Of a DNA stretch of 64,000 nt, positions 1-33,026 are shown piece after piece. The DNA lies in the NCBI RefSeq assembly GCF_001659605.2, contig NC_035171.2, forward strand, positions 29,429,825-29,493,824, written 5' to 3'. The stretch's first letter is position 1, and each line of letters begins with the position of its first letter. Below the pieces are notes generated by a model. That model was given only the letters and a program-made list of their open reading frames with translations. It was not told the origin of the DNA and ran no database searches. The position numbers and the translations under genes are program-made. Source of the DNA: Manihot esculenta. Lineage: Eukaryota; Streptophyta; Magnoliopsida; Malpighiales; Euphorbiaceae.

Positions 1-445
1 TAATATATTGTTTGAATGATTTAGGTCCGTAATTGCTTAGATTGTTTAAACTCAAGTATAATCGGTTGCATAATCTAAACTTGACCACGCGGTTGGCAAT
101 GATAGAATTAGGTTTCTCTAAGTCTTAAGACAGTTAATGAAATAAATAGGAGTATTAAAGAGTTAATGATCAATTCTAAACAAACTGAAATAGATCCATG
201 CTTCAATTAGAATCCTTCTCCTATTGGAATTCTCATCTTTTTTAAATTATTGCTTTCTCTTGCTATTTAGTTTTAATTCATCAAATCAAACCCTCCTCTT
301 TTTACTTTATTTATTTACCTTAGTCATTATTAGAAAAATCTGTAGTGTTAAATCCCTGTGGTTCGACCTATTGTCACTATCTATAAATTATTTTGTTGAT
401 TAATAATAGATTTATTTTTGACGGCTTCGACAACCGGCTATCAAG
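1..445. repeat. Probable remnant of an LTR-retrotransposon terminal region
   Basis: No gene is seen here. The text is not ordinary AT-rich spacer. It contains phrases that resemble, from memory, the LTR/leader region of plant Ty3/gypsy elements, such as aatccctgtggttcgacc near 351-368. No second LTR or target-site duplication is visible, and the left end is cut by the window. The assignment rests on remembered similarity only. Confidence 0.35.
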
Positions 446-1253
446 CAGTCACCTTATGTTCATCGAACTAAAACTAAGATAAGAAGAACAAGATCTGAGA
501 GTCACCTACTACACAAACAAGCAAGAAGATAAGAAAAAAAAACAAATATAAAAATCCTCTCATTTGACTCCGATATGATAGAATAAAAGAAATAAAAACA
601 CACAAAATAGGAAAAATTCAAAACCACCATTGGAGATAGAGGGAGGGAGAACCCACAATCTGGACGGGAGAAAGCGAAGCCGTTCCCACCTGCCTGAATG
701 AGGTAGGAGGAAACGGATAAAAAGGAGACTTCCACTCTCAGAAGAAAGAGAAGAATCAAGAAGGAAAATCTTTCTCTAGAAACCTAGAGAGTGTAAGTGG
801 GAGTTGACGGCGATAGAAGAGTGCGACACTACTTTCCCTTATTTGTTTATGATGCAGGTTCCTCTTCGGGTCGGTTGAACCCATATCCTCTCTTACAATG
901 AACTTCCACTATTTTATTGAAGTTTCTTATTTCCGGCCAAAAGAAATTCCACACATAAAAGGGACGGTGGATGATTCTATGCAAAACAAAAGGATAAAAA
1001 CAAGCAGACAAAACAACAAACAAGTAAAGTAGAACATAACATAAGAAAAGTAAGAAGCTACCTACTCCAGATTTCATTTCATTGAATGGAGGACACGCCC
1101 CTCTGCCTCTCCTCTCCAATAATTTTCCTTTTCTTAAAAGGAAAGAAAAAAGCCAAACAAAATCTAACCATGGCAAAAAAAAAAAAAATTAAAAAACTTA
1201 AAAGGTTGCCCTTCTTAAATGAAGAAAGTGCAACCCTAAATAGTTTTTTTTTT
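446..1253. other. Unassigned stretch upstream of the F-box gene
   Basis: Purine-rich on the plus strand at about 480-780, then mixed AT-rich DNA. The open frames here are short and show no familiar motifs. An in-frame upstream extension of the F-box ORF to 1086 reads through low-complexity poly-Lys codons and is unlikely to be translated. No promoter element beyond the TATA-like string listed separately can be supported. Confidence 0.4.
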
Positions 1254-1260
1254 TATAAAT
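1254..1260 (+). promoter_or_regulatory. Possible TATA box of the F-box/kelch gene
   Basis: The string tataaat lies about 120 bp before the chosen ATG at 1383, which would give a leader of roughly 90-100 nt. A second candidate, tatttata at 1340-1347, is so close that the leader would be only about 10 nt. Placement is by motif and spacing alone. Confidence 0.3.
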
Positions 1261-1382
1261 GTCCAATTCCCAACTTTTGCCTTCTATCCAAGTCTGACAC
1301 GTATTACTATGTGAATAATGTAAAGCAAAGAATTGTCCATATTTATACTGTTCTCTTGCTTCCTGTCCTCTCTTCCTTTCCA

Positions 1383-2588
1383 ATGGCCAATCCCATCCAC
1401 ACTACAGCAGCTGTATCCACCTATGGGAACACCGTCAAACGCTGCATGTTAACCCACCTCCACCACCACCGACATGAACTTTCTGACCTGATCCCTGGTC
1501 TGCCTGACCACATAGCTCTTCTTTGCCTCTCCTGTGTTCCCCCTTCCTTGCTTTTCTCCGTCTGCCCTTCATGGCGGCGACTAATCTATTCTCCTTCTTT
1601 CCCTCCTTTCCTCTCTCTCTACACAGTTTTGTCTTCTACAGATCATGGTGACCTTTCTAATTCTATTCAATTCTTTAACTTTGATCCTATCTCCTCCAAG
1701 TGGGCCTCTCTTCCTCCTCCACCACCAGACCCGCCGCTCCATCTCCTCCTCCGTCACCCAGCTTTTATTTCTCGCTACATACCAGTACAATCCGTCTCTG
1801 TTTCTGGCCAGCTAATTCTCCTTGCTGCCACCACTCACAATTTTTTCCCGGCCCTTTCTCGTCCTCTCATTTTCAATCCACTGAATTGTACATGGGTTTT
1901 TGGCCCCCCACTAGCCACACCTCGCCGCTGGTGCGCTGCCGGCGCTATAAATGGCTCCATTTATGTGGCGAGTGGGATTGGGGCTTACTTCTCTTCCGAT
2001 GTGGCCAAGTCGGTGGAGAAATGGGATTTCTTGCATGATAAAAAAACAGCAGTAGTGAGAAAGGGTAGCTCTTGGAAATGGGAGAAGGTTAAAGGGTTGA
2101 AAGATGGAAGATTTAGTAGAGACGCCATTGATGCAATAGGATGGAGAGGGAAGCTTTATATGGTGAATGTTAAAGGGGATGCAGCAAAAGAAGGGTTAGT
2201 TTATGACACTGAGAAGGACGCTTGGGAGGACATGCCGGAGGGTATGCTTGCTGGGTGGAAAGGTCCGGTGGCGGCAATGGATGAAGAGGTGATATATGTG
2301 GTGGAAGAACTCAAAGGTGCGCTAAAGAGATATGATCCGGAGAGGGATGACTGGGAGGACATAATGGAGTCGGAGAGGCTTATAGGAGCACAGCAGATTT
2401 CTGCCGGAGGTGGTAGAGTGTGCGTCGTTTGCGGTGGCAGTAACAGTGGTGGGATTGTGGTGCTGGATGTGGTGACGGATCCAGTGAGGCTATGGATAGT
2501 GGAGACGCCGCCGGGATTCGAAGCTGTGGCAGTCCATATATTGCCGAGGATGAGTCAGCCAGATCTTTTATTTCCAGTACCTCCTTAA
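1383..2588 (+). CDS. SKIP25: F-box/kelch-repeat protein, SKIP25-like
   Basis: Intron-free gene for 401 residues, close to the size I recall for Arabidopsis SKIP25 (about 395). Residues ~36-80 form an F-box (start LIPGLPDHIALLCLS, with a VCPSWRRLIYSP core). This is the segment that binds the SKP1 subunit of an SCF ubiquitin ligase. Residues ~85-395 read as kelch-type beta-propeller repeats, for example RRWCAAGAINGSIYVASG, GWRGKLYMVN and ISAGGGRVCVVCGG, which would recruit the substrate. The C-terminal VHILPRMSQPD is a signature I associate with SKIP25. I chose ATG 1383 because the frame upstream (to 1086) is lysine-rich low complexity with no family similarity, and because the context caATGGc is favourable. 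The CDS is GC-rich compared with its surroundings. The function as a substrate adaptor is inferred from the family; the substrate is unknown. Confidence 0.9.
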   Translation: MANPIHTTAAVSTYGNTVKRCMLTHLHHHRHELSDLIPGLPDHIALLCLSCVPPSLLFSVCPSWRRLIYSPSFPPFLSLYTVLSSTDHGDLSNSIQFFNFDPISSKWASLPPPPPDPPLHLLLRHPAFISRYIPVQSVSVSGQLILLAATTHNFFPALSRPLIFNPLNCTWVFGPPLATPRRWCAAGAINGSIYVASGIGAYFSSDVAKSVEKWDFLHDKKTAVVRKGSSWKWEKVKGLKDGRFSRDAIDAIGWRGKLYMVNVKGDAAKEGLVYDTEKDAWEDMPEGMLAGWKGPVAAMDEEVIYVVEELKGALKRYDPERDDWEDIMESERLIGAQQISAGGGRVCVVCGGSNSGGIVVLDVVTDPVRLWIVETPPGFEAVAVHILPRMSQPDLLFPVPP

Positions 2589-5500
2589 CTTGTAGCTGTG
2601 GAGCTTAAAATCTTGATGTTAATGGCTGCTGGATTCATGGCAAAGCAAATCCAGAGCGTTGAAAATTTTTGGTTGGTTTTCTTCTCAGCTCCAAGCATCA
2701 TCTCAGCATAAAAAAATAGTTTCCTGAAAAGTGAAAATGTAACTTTTTCTCAATTTTCTATTATTTTTTTTAAATTCAATATAAAGTAACTATACAACGA
2801 CACTCTTTTTTATTATTATCACTATTATAAAAATAATAAATCTCAGAAAAAATTTATGCAAGATTAATCTCCCCTAACTCCCTTTTTTTTCATATGTTCT
2901 TTTATTAAATTGAGCTCATTGTCATATTAAAAAATATTAGCAATAAAATTGAGACATATGTTTTAATTATTAAATATTAGAGTAGTATTTTTAATTATGA
3001 TATTCTGAATTTGAGTGGATAAAACAAATATTTTTGTGAATTTATAAAATTAGTTTGATGATAAATATATCTAAATAAATTTAAAAAATTTTAAATTTTA
3101 TTTCTCTTATTTTCAATCTTTATTTAAAAAAAAAGTTCTGCTGCTTGAATCTCCAAATTATGATTTAAACATGAGATTTCTGGGTTATTTTTTAATATAA
3201 TTAATTTTGACTGTGGTCTGAACTCGAGATCTCGTGGCGTGAGGAGGATTCCAAGCTTTTATTTAGGAAAAGAGAACAAGATTTCTTGTGGGTTGGAATC
3301 AAAATCTCCTAGTATCAGAACTCAAGTGAGTTGGAAGAAGAAGAAGAAGCATCACATTTTCTGGAATCTGTGTGGAGCTCTTAACTTTGGAATTGATACC
3401 CAGATAGTAATTGACTGCATTGAATAGGAAAAGCTGTTGGTATTTTAAATTCTTCCAGGAATTGTGTCTTTGTTGGAAATTGTTATCCAGAAATCCTGCA
3501 TGGAATAATGAATATAGTACTATTTTTGAAAGGGTTCAGCCATTAAATGGTGTGTGATTTCACAGGCAGTTCTACTGAGCCGCTATTTATATATAGTTTG
3601 ATCAATTTGCCTTTACTGAAGAAAACTTTGCCATGGACTGAGGGTGCATGGAATATTCGTACTTTTTTTTTATACAGTTAATTCAAGACCTCTCAGTTCT
3701 GGAAACGACTCTCGTATCAATAAATAAAAGTACATTGTATAGTGTATTAGCTTCAGGAATTGAGAGAGTTGAGGCTGAGGAAGCTGGAAACTTGAATGTG
3801 CAACAGGATGCTCATGGAAATTTATGCATGCTGCCTTCACTGAAGACAGTGAGTATGAATGAATTGGGGCGGCCAATCTGTGCATGTTCTTTGTGAAAAA
3901 TATTGCCTAATGTGCATATTCTTATAACCGGGTGCCACACAAATTATGAAAATAGTTATTGAATTTAGTGAAAATAAAGGTAAAATTGAAAAAAATAATT
4001 AATATTTTTAATACTTTTAAAATAACAATTAATTTTGAACAAATAAATTTAAAAAATTGACAGATAAAAATAGGAAAAAATAATAATTAATAAAAATATT
4101 TCAAAATCTATGTTCGACATATCATTTTAGTTGATTGATATTTATTAATTGGGTAGATGTGTACGTTTGGTGATGCATCCACCACATATATATTTTTTTT
4201 CTTCTTTGAAAAGCATACAAAAATAAGAAAGATTAGAGATACAGCGAAAGACATGATTGTGATATTTATTTAATATATAACCAATAAATTAAGTTTAGAA
4301 TGATATAAGAGATAAAGTGTTAAATATTCTGAAATTTAGTCTTTCTACAATACTATCACTTGTTACAATTACATGAATGCCCTTCAACTAGGTTAGGTTT
4401 TATGCTGATAGACTGCTTAGAGCTTGCTCATTACCTAGCTATATCTAGATAAGAATGCAATTCTTTCTTCTTCCCAATGGAATCATTCAAAGTTATAATT
4501 ATTTGGGATCCACATTATCTATAATTATTGAATTAATAAAAAAAGTTTCAAAGTTATAATTATTTGGGATCCACCTCAATAATTTTCTATTTTTCTTTAT
4601 CAACTCTTAATTTCCTTCTATTTTATGAAAATAAAAAAAATATTTAAAACATTATACTATACTAAATTTCACCTTATGTCTAATATAAATTTAACATATA
4701 TTATATTAATTTATAACGTAAACTATAGAAAAAATCTCATATATATAATATTAATGGAATATCTAATTAAATTTATTTTATGATCTACAGAATATTAATT
4801 TTTTAAAATTTATGGCAATTTTTTTAAAAAATATCATTTCTTTAAAATTAAATTCTGGTCTTGAAGATGTAATGGGTTTTATTATTACGTATAACACTTG
4901 TTAATATAAATAAAAGTTGTACTCACATATTTACTTTGATGATAAGTGTATTTAAATAAATTTAAAAGATTTCGGATTCAACTCTCTCGCTCTCCAATTA
5001 TCAATTTAATAAAAAAAATATAAATAAAAAATTTTATTTGTTTATATTTTTTACACAAACAATGTCCAAATAGAATTTTTTTTTTTTTCATTTACCATGA
5101 CACTATAAAGACTAAAAAGAATTGAAAATATTTTTTAGACGATAATTCAATGATTCTCCCAATAAAATTTTAAAATATTCAATAATTTGGCAATGGAGTC
5201 CGAACCTTTTATTTCTCGCAAGATACAACAATATAAATAAAAGTTAGAAAAATAATTAATTAAATTCCAAAATAAATATAGAAAAAAGTTTATTACTATT
5301 GTTATTAATTTTCTAAGCACTTGTAAATGTTACTTATCAATTCTTAAATTTATATTTAATATTTTCAATTTTATAATAGTAATCATAATTGAAAAAAAAA
5401 TTGATGTAAATGTATTAACAGTCAAAACTAAATTTAGTGTTGGTCACCTAATAATTGACTAAAACGAAAAATTAATTTTAAATTATGAACCACAGTTTTA

Positions 5501-6101
5501 ATTGAATATTATGAGCTGATTTATATGGTCATATAATTAATAATAATATTATTATTATTACTATTTTAATAAACTACCTCAAATTATTCATAATTTCAAT
5601 TTTAACCATTGAATAAAACTCTTGAGAAATTCATAATTTCAATTTTAAAATTAGAGTAAATTATTATCAGATTCCCATGTTTTTATCAAAATTAGCTACT
5701 TGATCCATGTATTACTCATTTAATAAATAAATTACCACCTAAAAAAACCTCTAATTTGAATGGATAAAAAAAAAAATTAAGGCTAATATTTGTGGGAAGA
5801 AAGGAGTATAAGAGAAAACAAATAATTTTATTTTTATTAATTTTCATATAGATCCTGAACTAAAATTTAACTAAATTGTTTAGTAACGTTAAAACCAGAA
5901 TAAATTATTATGATGTCCTTGTGCTTTATCAACATTAGCTAGTTAATTATTTTTAAAAAAATAGCTAGTCAATTTTTTTTTAAAATTACTAATCAAATCA
6001 GTAAATTTTAAATATTGAATGATATATACCAAAAATAATTATCAAAATTAGTCGAAAAAAAAATAATTACCCATTTAAAAATGGAATTCTATCTCTTCAC
6101 C
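2589..6101. other. AT-rich intergenic spacer with small repeats
   Basis: No gene can be supported. Short plus-strand frames at 3239-3427 and 3648-3896 lie in slightly less AT-rich DNA (about 3230-3900) but show no recognisable domain. A ~27-bp segment containing ttataattatttgggatcca occurs twice (near 4487 and 4551). The block at about 5335-5530 recurs near 38835-39020 and is listed separately. The remainder is A/T homopolymers and degenerate AT-rich text. Confidence 0.6.
5335..5530. repeat. Dispersed AT-rich repeat, copy 1
   Basis: About 190 bp that match, with few differences by eye, the block at 38835-39020. Shared strings include gtcaaaactaaatttagtgt, cacctaataattgactaaaa and ttttaattgaatattatgag. 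Same orientation in both places. No open frame and no clear terminal structure, so probably a fragment of a larger element. Confidence 0.7.
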
Positions 6102-6107
6102 TTTATT
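6102..6107 (-). terminator. Possible polyadenylation signal of the BAGP1-like gene
   Basis: On the minus strand this reads AATAAA, about 330 bp past the stop codon at 6435. The distance suits a plant 3' UTR, but in such AT-rich DNA the hexamer can occur by chance. Confidence 0.3.
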
Positions 6108-6434
6108 GTATAAAATCAACAACACTACGAGTTTTATCCACGTAAAAGGAGAAACTTGCGTGTTCAAAGCCTGAGACTGCAATTACAACAGAAAACATCA
6201 ACAACACACACCGCTAGCTCTCTTTAAAAGGAGACAGGGTGAAAGTTAAAAAAATACTAATTGCACACAAAATTTACACCTATTAGCTAATTGCCATCAC
6301 AAGGAACATTGTAGCTCTACATGTAAAACTTTCAAATTATTTTTTTTTTAAAAAAAAAAAAAGAAAAAGAAAACACAAAATTACTTTTGATTAAAAAAAA
6401 AAAAGAATTAACTTAGTTTGTAAAGGTGTGGCTA

Positions 6435-27362
<20,928 letters not shown>

Positions 27363-28049
27363 GCTGCGTCGTCTGTCTGGCAGAGAAGTTAGAATACAGA
27401 AACTTCAACTTTGATGTGAATAGGATTTGTGTCTTACGATTATCCAGAGGGTACCTACTACCTACAGCCTGGCTAGATAACCAAAAGAAGGAAAGCAAGT
27501 CCTTTTTTATGGATGTAGCAGCACTTCATGCCAACATACATTAGGAATCAACAAGAGTAATGCTGACAGCCATGCTAAAAATTCAGAAGATAAAAAGAAA
27601 AGTCATTTTGTTGATACTCAACACACACTTGATTGCGGCCTATAGTTAGTTTGTCTCAGTGTAAAGAACACCCCTGTCCTTCAGTTGGTGCTTATGCCCA
27701 AGAAGATGCACAAACCATGTACTCAAGCACTATACTTTAACAAATCTATGAAAGATAATACTGCCACATAGCATAATACTATTAAAAAATACATCCTTAA
27801 CCTTAAGGTGACAGATCTCAATACCTTGTGAATGCATTAATGCATCTACGAACAAGATTTTTTGTCAAGAGCATATATCATATCCAGACATGTTTATAGT
27901 TTTCCAACCAAAATAAACATATTAGCAGATGAAAATTAATATTTTCATCTTTCTGCAAGTGTGAATCAAGGATCGTTTGTGTCATGTTAATTAAGTTCAG
28001 CAGCAGATGCACAACACAAAATGAGGGATCAATTGACCCCTCTTTCTAT

Positions 28050-28077
28050 AATATATACATATATATATATATATATA
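28050..28077. repeat. (TA)n microsatellite
   Basis: An alternating AT run of about 28 bp with one C interruption near its start. Confidence 0.85.
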
Positions 28078-28829
28078 CAAATTGAGCCCTTGTAAATTTA
28101 GTTATTGACCCTCTTCTTGGTAAAAAAATAAAATGAAATAGGAGTCTAATAGTTATTTTTTTTCAATTGTTTATCTAAACTAGGGTAAAAGTTAAAATTT
28201 GCATTTATTCTGCATGTTGCTATTGTAACTGTGGAATTAATTCTTTTGGAGATAAATTTTATCAAGAAAAAATTGACCCCAGAAAATAAAAATCTAGATC
28301 CCCCACTTAGTTACTAGAAGTCATTGGTAATATTGTCAATTCGAATCTTGGGATAAAACATCTAAGCCGAAGTTACAGCAATTTGAAATGCTCATATGTT
28401 CTAATATTTTTGAAGTCACAACGGAAAACCAATGGTGAGGAACATTTAGTTTCAAAACATTTAAGAAGAGGCAGTGTTGCCAAAAAAAAAAAAGGAAAAG
28501 AAAAAAAATAAAATCCTCAAAGAAACTAATACAAAATCAACTCTTTAATGTGCCAGGTCTCATTTCCAAAACTAACCACTAGGGAAGGCCAAACACTAAA
28601 ATTTAATCCACTGATTTATTATGCAAATCAGAGTATTACGGAAGTGCTCTTCGCTCTTTATTTGCATTTTTCACTGGTTATGATTTCATTATTTCATATG
28701 CCAACAAGATTTAAAAAAGATAGGGAGCACTAACATTAGTTCCACTATTCAAATGGATATCAAATAGAATATTATCAAGTAAAAATCCAAAGTTCTTTCA
28801 TCCTTAGCCATTGGTCACAACTCCCAAGT

Positions 28830-28920
28830 AAATGGTGATCTTGAAGGAATAGTAAGGTTCCTCCACTGTGACCTAAAGGTCATGAGCTCAAATCACAGAA
28901 ATAGTCTTCTTATTGAAAAT
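28830..28920. repeat. Possible SINE-like segment with B-box-like string
   Basis: The string ggtcatgagctcaaatc resembles a degraded RNA polymerase III B box. It is followed by cacagaaatagtcttctt, a context I recall from tRNA-derived plant repeats. No tail or target-site duplication is clear. Confidence 0.25.
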
Positions 28921-30039
28921 GTAGACATTATCTGATTTATCAGTATTTTCTTCTTCCAACATCCTCAGGCTAAAGTTGAAGCACGTAAAGACATTTTAGT
29001 TTGGTGAACAGGATATTCAGATGATATCAGAGAAGAATCAGATTGTTACAAACCCAAAAACCATAACAAATGGAAAACCCTTGTTTGCAACATTGAACTT
29101 AAATACTGTTAAGACAAAACAGGTACCCTTTCGAAGTCATTCCAGGAATAAAATTTATCAGATAAGATTACTTAATATTTTAAAATATGGAGAGTTTGTG
29201 CACCCCAGGCCCCCTCACAGAGGCAAACAGGCTATAAAGGACCTGTTTATAATATTAGAAATAATGACCTACTCCTATTATATTCATAATACAAAGGAAA
29301 GGATAAGGCAGAAAGATCTTTCCACTCCTCGCTAGATGGCTTGGTCTAACTGCCTACCGACTATTGAAACCATCCAAGATGTGCATGCAAGGATTCTCCT
29401 AGTCGGAATAACACGGAAATCCACCAGAAATTTTGGTCATTTATCAACAGGTTACTACGAAGTAGAAAAAATTTTAAAAAAAGTGCATTAAGAAGGAATG
29501 TCGAAACTAAGGCGTGCATCTTACTAATGTATTAACTCCATCCATCTCCTTTGAATAAAATCATGAACATTTGTCTATACTGCTGCAATGTTATGCCAGC
29601 CCACTTGGAATGCAATGATCTCTCTTTATAAATGAAACACTCAGAAAATCTCTCAAACAAAATAGAGCCTTAAACAACATCTTAAACTCCTCCATACAAA
29701 TGTAAGGAAGCACATAATTCTCTATTTTCAACCTAAATAAAAAAACTCACTTGAGAATCCCACATTATTACAATATTCAAACAACAACTGGGGTCTATCT
29801 TGCCTTCTTGTTCTAGATATGCGGGTTTGGTTCAATAATCTTAAACTAGATTTGACATGGGTTGATCAAAAAAGTTAACAGCTTAAAATCCGTTTAAACG
29901 GTCATCTCATATCCAAAAACAGCTTTCTTGAAAAATTGCAGTTCCCAACTCAATACTACAGACAATTAACATCAACAGAACACCCAATGGATATAAATCA
30001 ATCAAAGAATTAACGGGGAAAAAGATTGATAGTTACCTT

Positions 30040-30220
30040 GATTCTTGACATACTCAGCAAAAGTATTGCAATCAGAACAAAGAGCAAGGCCTGTGAAACC
30101 CAGATCCTGCTCTTTTGATGAAACAATAGGTAATACAACAGCAATCCAGAAAAATATCGAAAGACATCTATGCCAATTCATCTCCTTCTCTCTCGTAAGA
30201 TCGCAGAAGGCACCGGGCAT
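30040..30220 (-). pseudogene. Orphan first exon resembling plant selenoprotein F (Sep15) homologue
   Basis: ATG at 30220 (or a second ATG at 30178) opens a frame with a hydrophobic, signal-peptide-like segment (CLSIFFWIAVVLPIVSS). It is followed by LGFTGLALCSDCNTFAEYVK, which matches the start of the plant Sep15/selenoprotein F domain (a cysteine homologue of an ER thiol-redox protein). The exon ends in a good donor, CAAG|GTAACT, near 30040. Plant homologues as I remember them have a short KECEN-type segment before LGF. Here it is shortened to KEQD, removing a conserved cysteine. None of the later exons was found in the 2.7 kb before the next gene. It is therefore probably a duplicated gene fragment that keeps its promoter side. 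Alternatives are a gene with very distant exons or an assembly gap. Confidence 0.6.
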
Positions 30221-31175
30221 GGACTAATAGACTCGGTCTTCGGTTCGTAGAATTCTCAAAGGGAGAGAGGATTGTTTGTACTTGCAGAGTCAAAACGTTG
30301 CCGTTTGCATTCTAAGAAGAGTCATTTTGAGAGATGTAAAACGACACCATTCTTCTGCTGGTTTGCCGTTTTAGCGTTATTGATACTGATCCTCCGATTA
30401 TTTGATGAAATTTTTTAATATTTAAATCAATTAAAAAAATTAGCCAAAAAAATTATTTTCTGATTACATAAAACATTAATTTTTAAAAGGAATTTTAAGT
30501 TGAAAAATTATTCTTAATAATATATATATATATATACACACATTACATTTAAATAATAAAAAATAAATTATTTTTAAAAAATGTTTTTATAAAAATATAT
30601 AAAATGTTTTTGCAAATGCTCATTTTACCTATTTTATTTCTTTATTTATTTTGATTAATTCGGATAATTTAAATTGAATTTAATACAAGAATAATTAAGA
30701 AAATTATACCAAAATAAAAATTAAGCTTTTTAATTGAATTTAAATAAAAAAATTAGTAATTTTTGAACCCAACTGACTTAAATTAAAGATTTTATATTAA
30801 TTTAGATAAAAAAAAACTAAAAAAAAACTGAAAAATATTTCAAATAAACACTTCTGTTAGTTAGCCTTTTTAGTGTTACACACCCTTGATGAGAAAGGAA
30901 AGAAGAGAGAGAAGAGGAGAGTGAATCATCGCAAGAGAAGAAAGGAAGTAGGCTTTTTTGTCGATCTGATTTTTCCTTCATCATCAGTGTTGTTTTCTTT
31001 TCCTGAATGGTTAAACTTTTATTATTTTTTTCCGTCGTGGAACAGAAAAAGGGGTCTTTTTCTTATTTTATCAAGTTCTTTTTTCTGTTCTTGTCGGCTC
31101 TTCTTTGATAGTGAAGGGACGATTTTGGTTTTCATTTTTCTTTGGGTCTATTTATTATCAGATCGGTTTAGATTT
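30221..31175. other. Spacer between divergent exon 1 candidates
   Basis: It lies between the minus-strand selenoprotein-like exon and a plus-strand exon candidate. The first ~150 bp are more GC-rich and could hold a promoter. 30400-30870 is very AT-rich with a (TA)n run near 30522-30537. 30870-31175 is pyrimidine-rich on the plus strand and looks like a plant 5' leader. Confidence 0.4.
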
Positions 31176-31284
31176 ATGGAGAGTTCCTTTGATAGACCTG
31201 AAAGGGGCTCTAATATGTTGATCGGCAATTTGAAAAGGGTTTCAATTATGATTATTCTTGGAGCCTCTGTTTTGCTCTTGCATG
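31176..31284 (+). CDS. Candidate first coding exon of an unrecognised gene (partial)
   Basis: ATG at 31176 follows a T-rich leader. The frame encodes about 36 residues: a polar start (MESSFDRPERGSN) followed by a hydrophobic stretch (VSIMIILGASVLLLHG) that could be a signal anchor. A possible donor, CATG|GTGAAT, ends the exon at 31284, and the frame also continues open to 31307. The style is that of a Golgi-type glycosyltransferase or other type II membrane protein, but I do not recognise the family. No following exon was found. A nest of retrotransposons starts only ~400 bp downstream, so the gene may be broken. Confidence 0.3.
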
Positions 31285-31997
31285 GTGAATTTCTTCTCAA
31301 TTTTTAGGTTATTTTTTTGGATTTGTCCTGTGTTGACTCTAGTTCTGGGATGCTCATAATTTTTCTGACATGATCAAAGCATTTGATGGTGCATGGTGAG
31401 ACAGTAGACAATACTCAGTCAGTGAACGTCAGTGTGTAATTATGTCTCTGTGTAAGTGCTTTATTTTGGTTTGGTTTGGATGATTTGGTTTGATTTAATT
31501 AATTTAGTTCTTATAGTTTTGGCCCTATAGAATGATCATCGTATTCCATTTTGCTCTATTATGGGCTATGTTAAATGCAATCTCCAGCATTATTTTAAAA
31601 AAAAAACCTTATTTTTTTATCAAAATTTTTTTTACACTTTTTAATATCTAAGATAATTTAAAATAAATTAAAATTTTTTAATTAAATAAAATTTTAAATT
31701 ATTATTAATGAAAATGGAACTTCAAACCTTGCACCAAAGCAACTTTGTGTATGCATGGTTTTTCACCAATTAAATTAACTCCAATAATTTGAGTTTTTTC
31801 TCCATTTTTAAAACAAACAAATTTACAATTTTTCATAATGAGTTTTGTAAATTTTTCATTATTACTCATCATGTGTCTAGAACAACCACTACTTACTGAT
31901 CAAAATTATTTTAAATATCTAATTTTTTTTAGTATTTAGAGTTAAAATCATTAAAGAAAGTTACTTCTAAAACTTTTTTAATTGGACAATTACTTAC

Positions 31998-32496
31998 TGA
32001 TGACCGCTGGGTTTCTTCATCCCGATCTCAGGCCAGGCCCATTAGGGCAGCTTATAATCTGAAGGCTTCTAAGCCCCCTCCAAGAATCAGGCCCAGTCCA
32101 TTCAGTTCAAAGACCGGACTCCAGTCCGTTTCTTCAAACAGGCTGGTCTAGCTCTCCCGGCCCGACGGACAGATTCCCTCCCGGCCTAGTCTTAACCTCA
32201 TCCTCCGGCCCAGCCCAGAACTAGGAAGGAGTTCAGCCCCTTCGCCTTGTGGGACCATCCGCATGTGCGCCCGGGGAGAATCAGGGGCCGTTATGCATGG
32301 GACAAAGATCTGATTCCCTCGTACGTCCGTATCAACATAGCAGGGACAGGTGATCCAATGATACACGTTCTGTTAACGCATCACTAGCAGACAAAAGGAA
32401 ACATATAAAAGGAAAAATACTCTCTTCTAGGTCTAAACTTTTTTCAGTTTTACAGAACCCATTGTAAAACCCTATTTTCTGGATCTCAGATCATCA
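31998..32496 (+). mobile_element. Solo LTR (499 bp) with perfect 5-bp target-site duplication
   Basis: A GC-richer block that begins TGATGA and ends TCATCA, a perfect 6-bp terminal inverted repeat. It is flanked on both sides by CTTAC (31993-31997 and 32497-32501). A TATA box (tataaaa, 32404-32410) and a downstream T-rich/poly-A-like part suggest plus orientation. No internal domain remains, as expected after LTR-LTR recombination. The sequence is unlike the other two LTR pairs in the window, so it represents a fourth element family here. Confidence 0.88.
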
Positions 32497-33026
32497 CTTA
32501 CCATATGACTATTTTTATTGTAATAAAAGCATGAAATGTGCGGTAATGATGAAAATGTTGCTTTAACAAAATAACCTTTGTATTTTCCATGATTTGTAAA
32601 AAAATCATAACCAAGTCCATATTTTTAACATTCTTTATTCCTTTTGTAAACTTAGCTAAGTCATTTGTTAATGACTCAACCTTTACTTTAAAAGATTTGT
32701 TCTTTTCAATCAATTTTTCACAAGCTTATTTTGAAATTTCCAACTCATTTTTTCAATTTATTGAACAAAACTATTTGATTTTTGTAAAATTCATTTTCTT
32801 TTGCAATTATTCTCAATGAAATGTTTTCTGATTTTAAAGATGCATTTTCACGTTTTAATGCGACACATTTCTTCTTATATGACTTATATTCATTGTAAAC
32901 ATGTGCAAATATTAGGAGTAGGAGGGTCTACATTTGTTACCTTATGATATTTTTCCTTGTTGGAGCATTCTCTCATATCATCAAGTGTCATGCAACAAAT
33001 ATTGGCAATTTTCTTTTCACTTGAAT

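Larger units (their letters stand above)
27363..30001. other. Spacer between the BAGP1-like start codon and the selenoprotein-like exon
   Basis: This stretch should hold the BAGP1-like promoter and leader. No coding exon is recognised on either strand. In particular, I searched by eye on the minus strand for the remaining conserved segments of a Sep15-type protein and did not find them. A (TA)n microsatellite lies near 28050-28077. A possible SINE-like segment lies near 28830-28920. Confidence 0.5.

Noticed and set aside
1086..1382. N-terminal extension of the F-box ORF
   Set aside because: The added ~99 codons include poly-Lys from an A-run and have no F-box family similarity. The ATG at 1383 has a better context and matches the family's length.
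3239..3896. Two short plus-strand ORFs after the F-box gene
   Set aside because: 62 and 82 codons with no recognised motif. The less AT-rich DNA hints at a gene fragment, but nothing supports a specific call.
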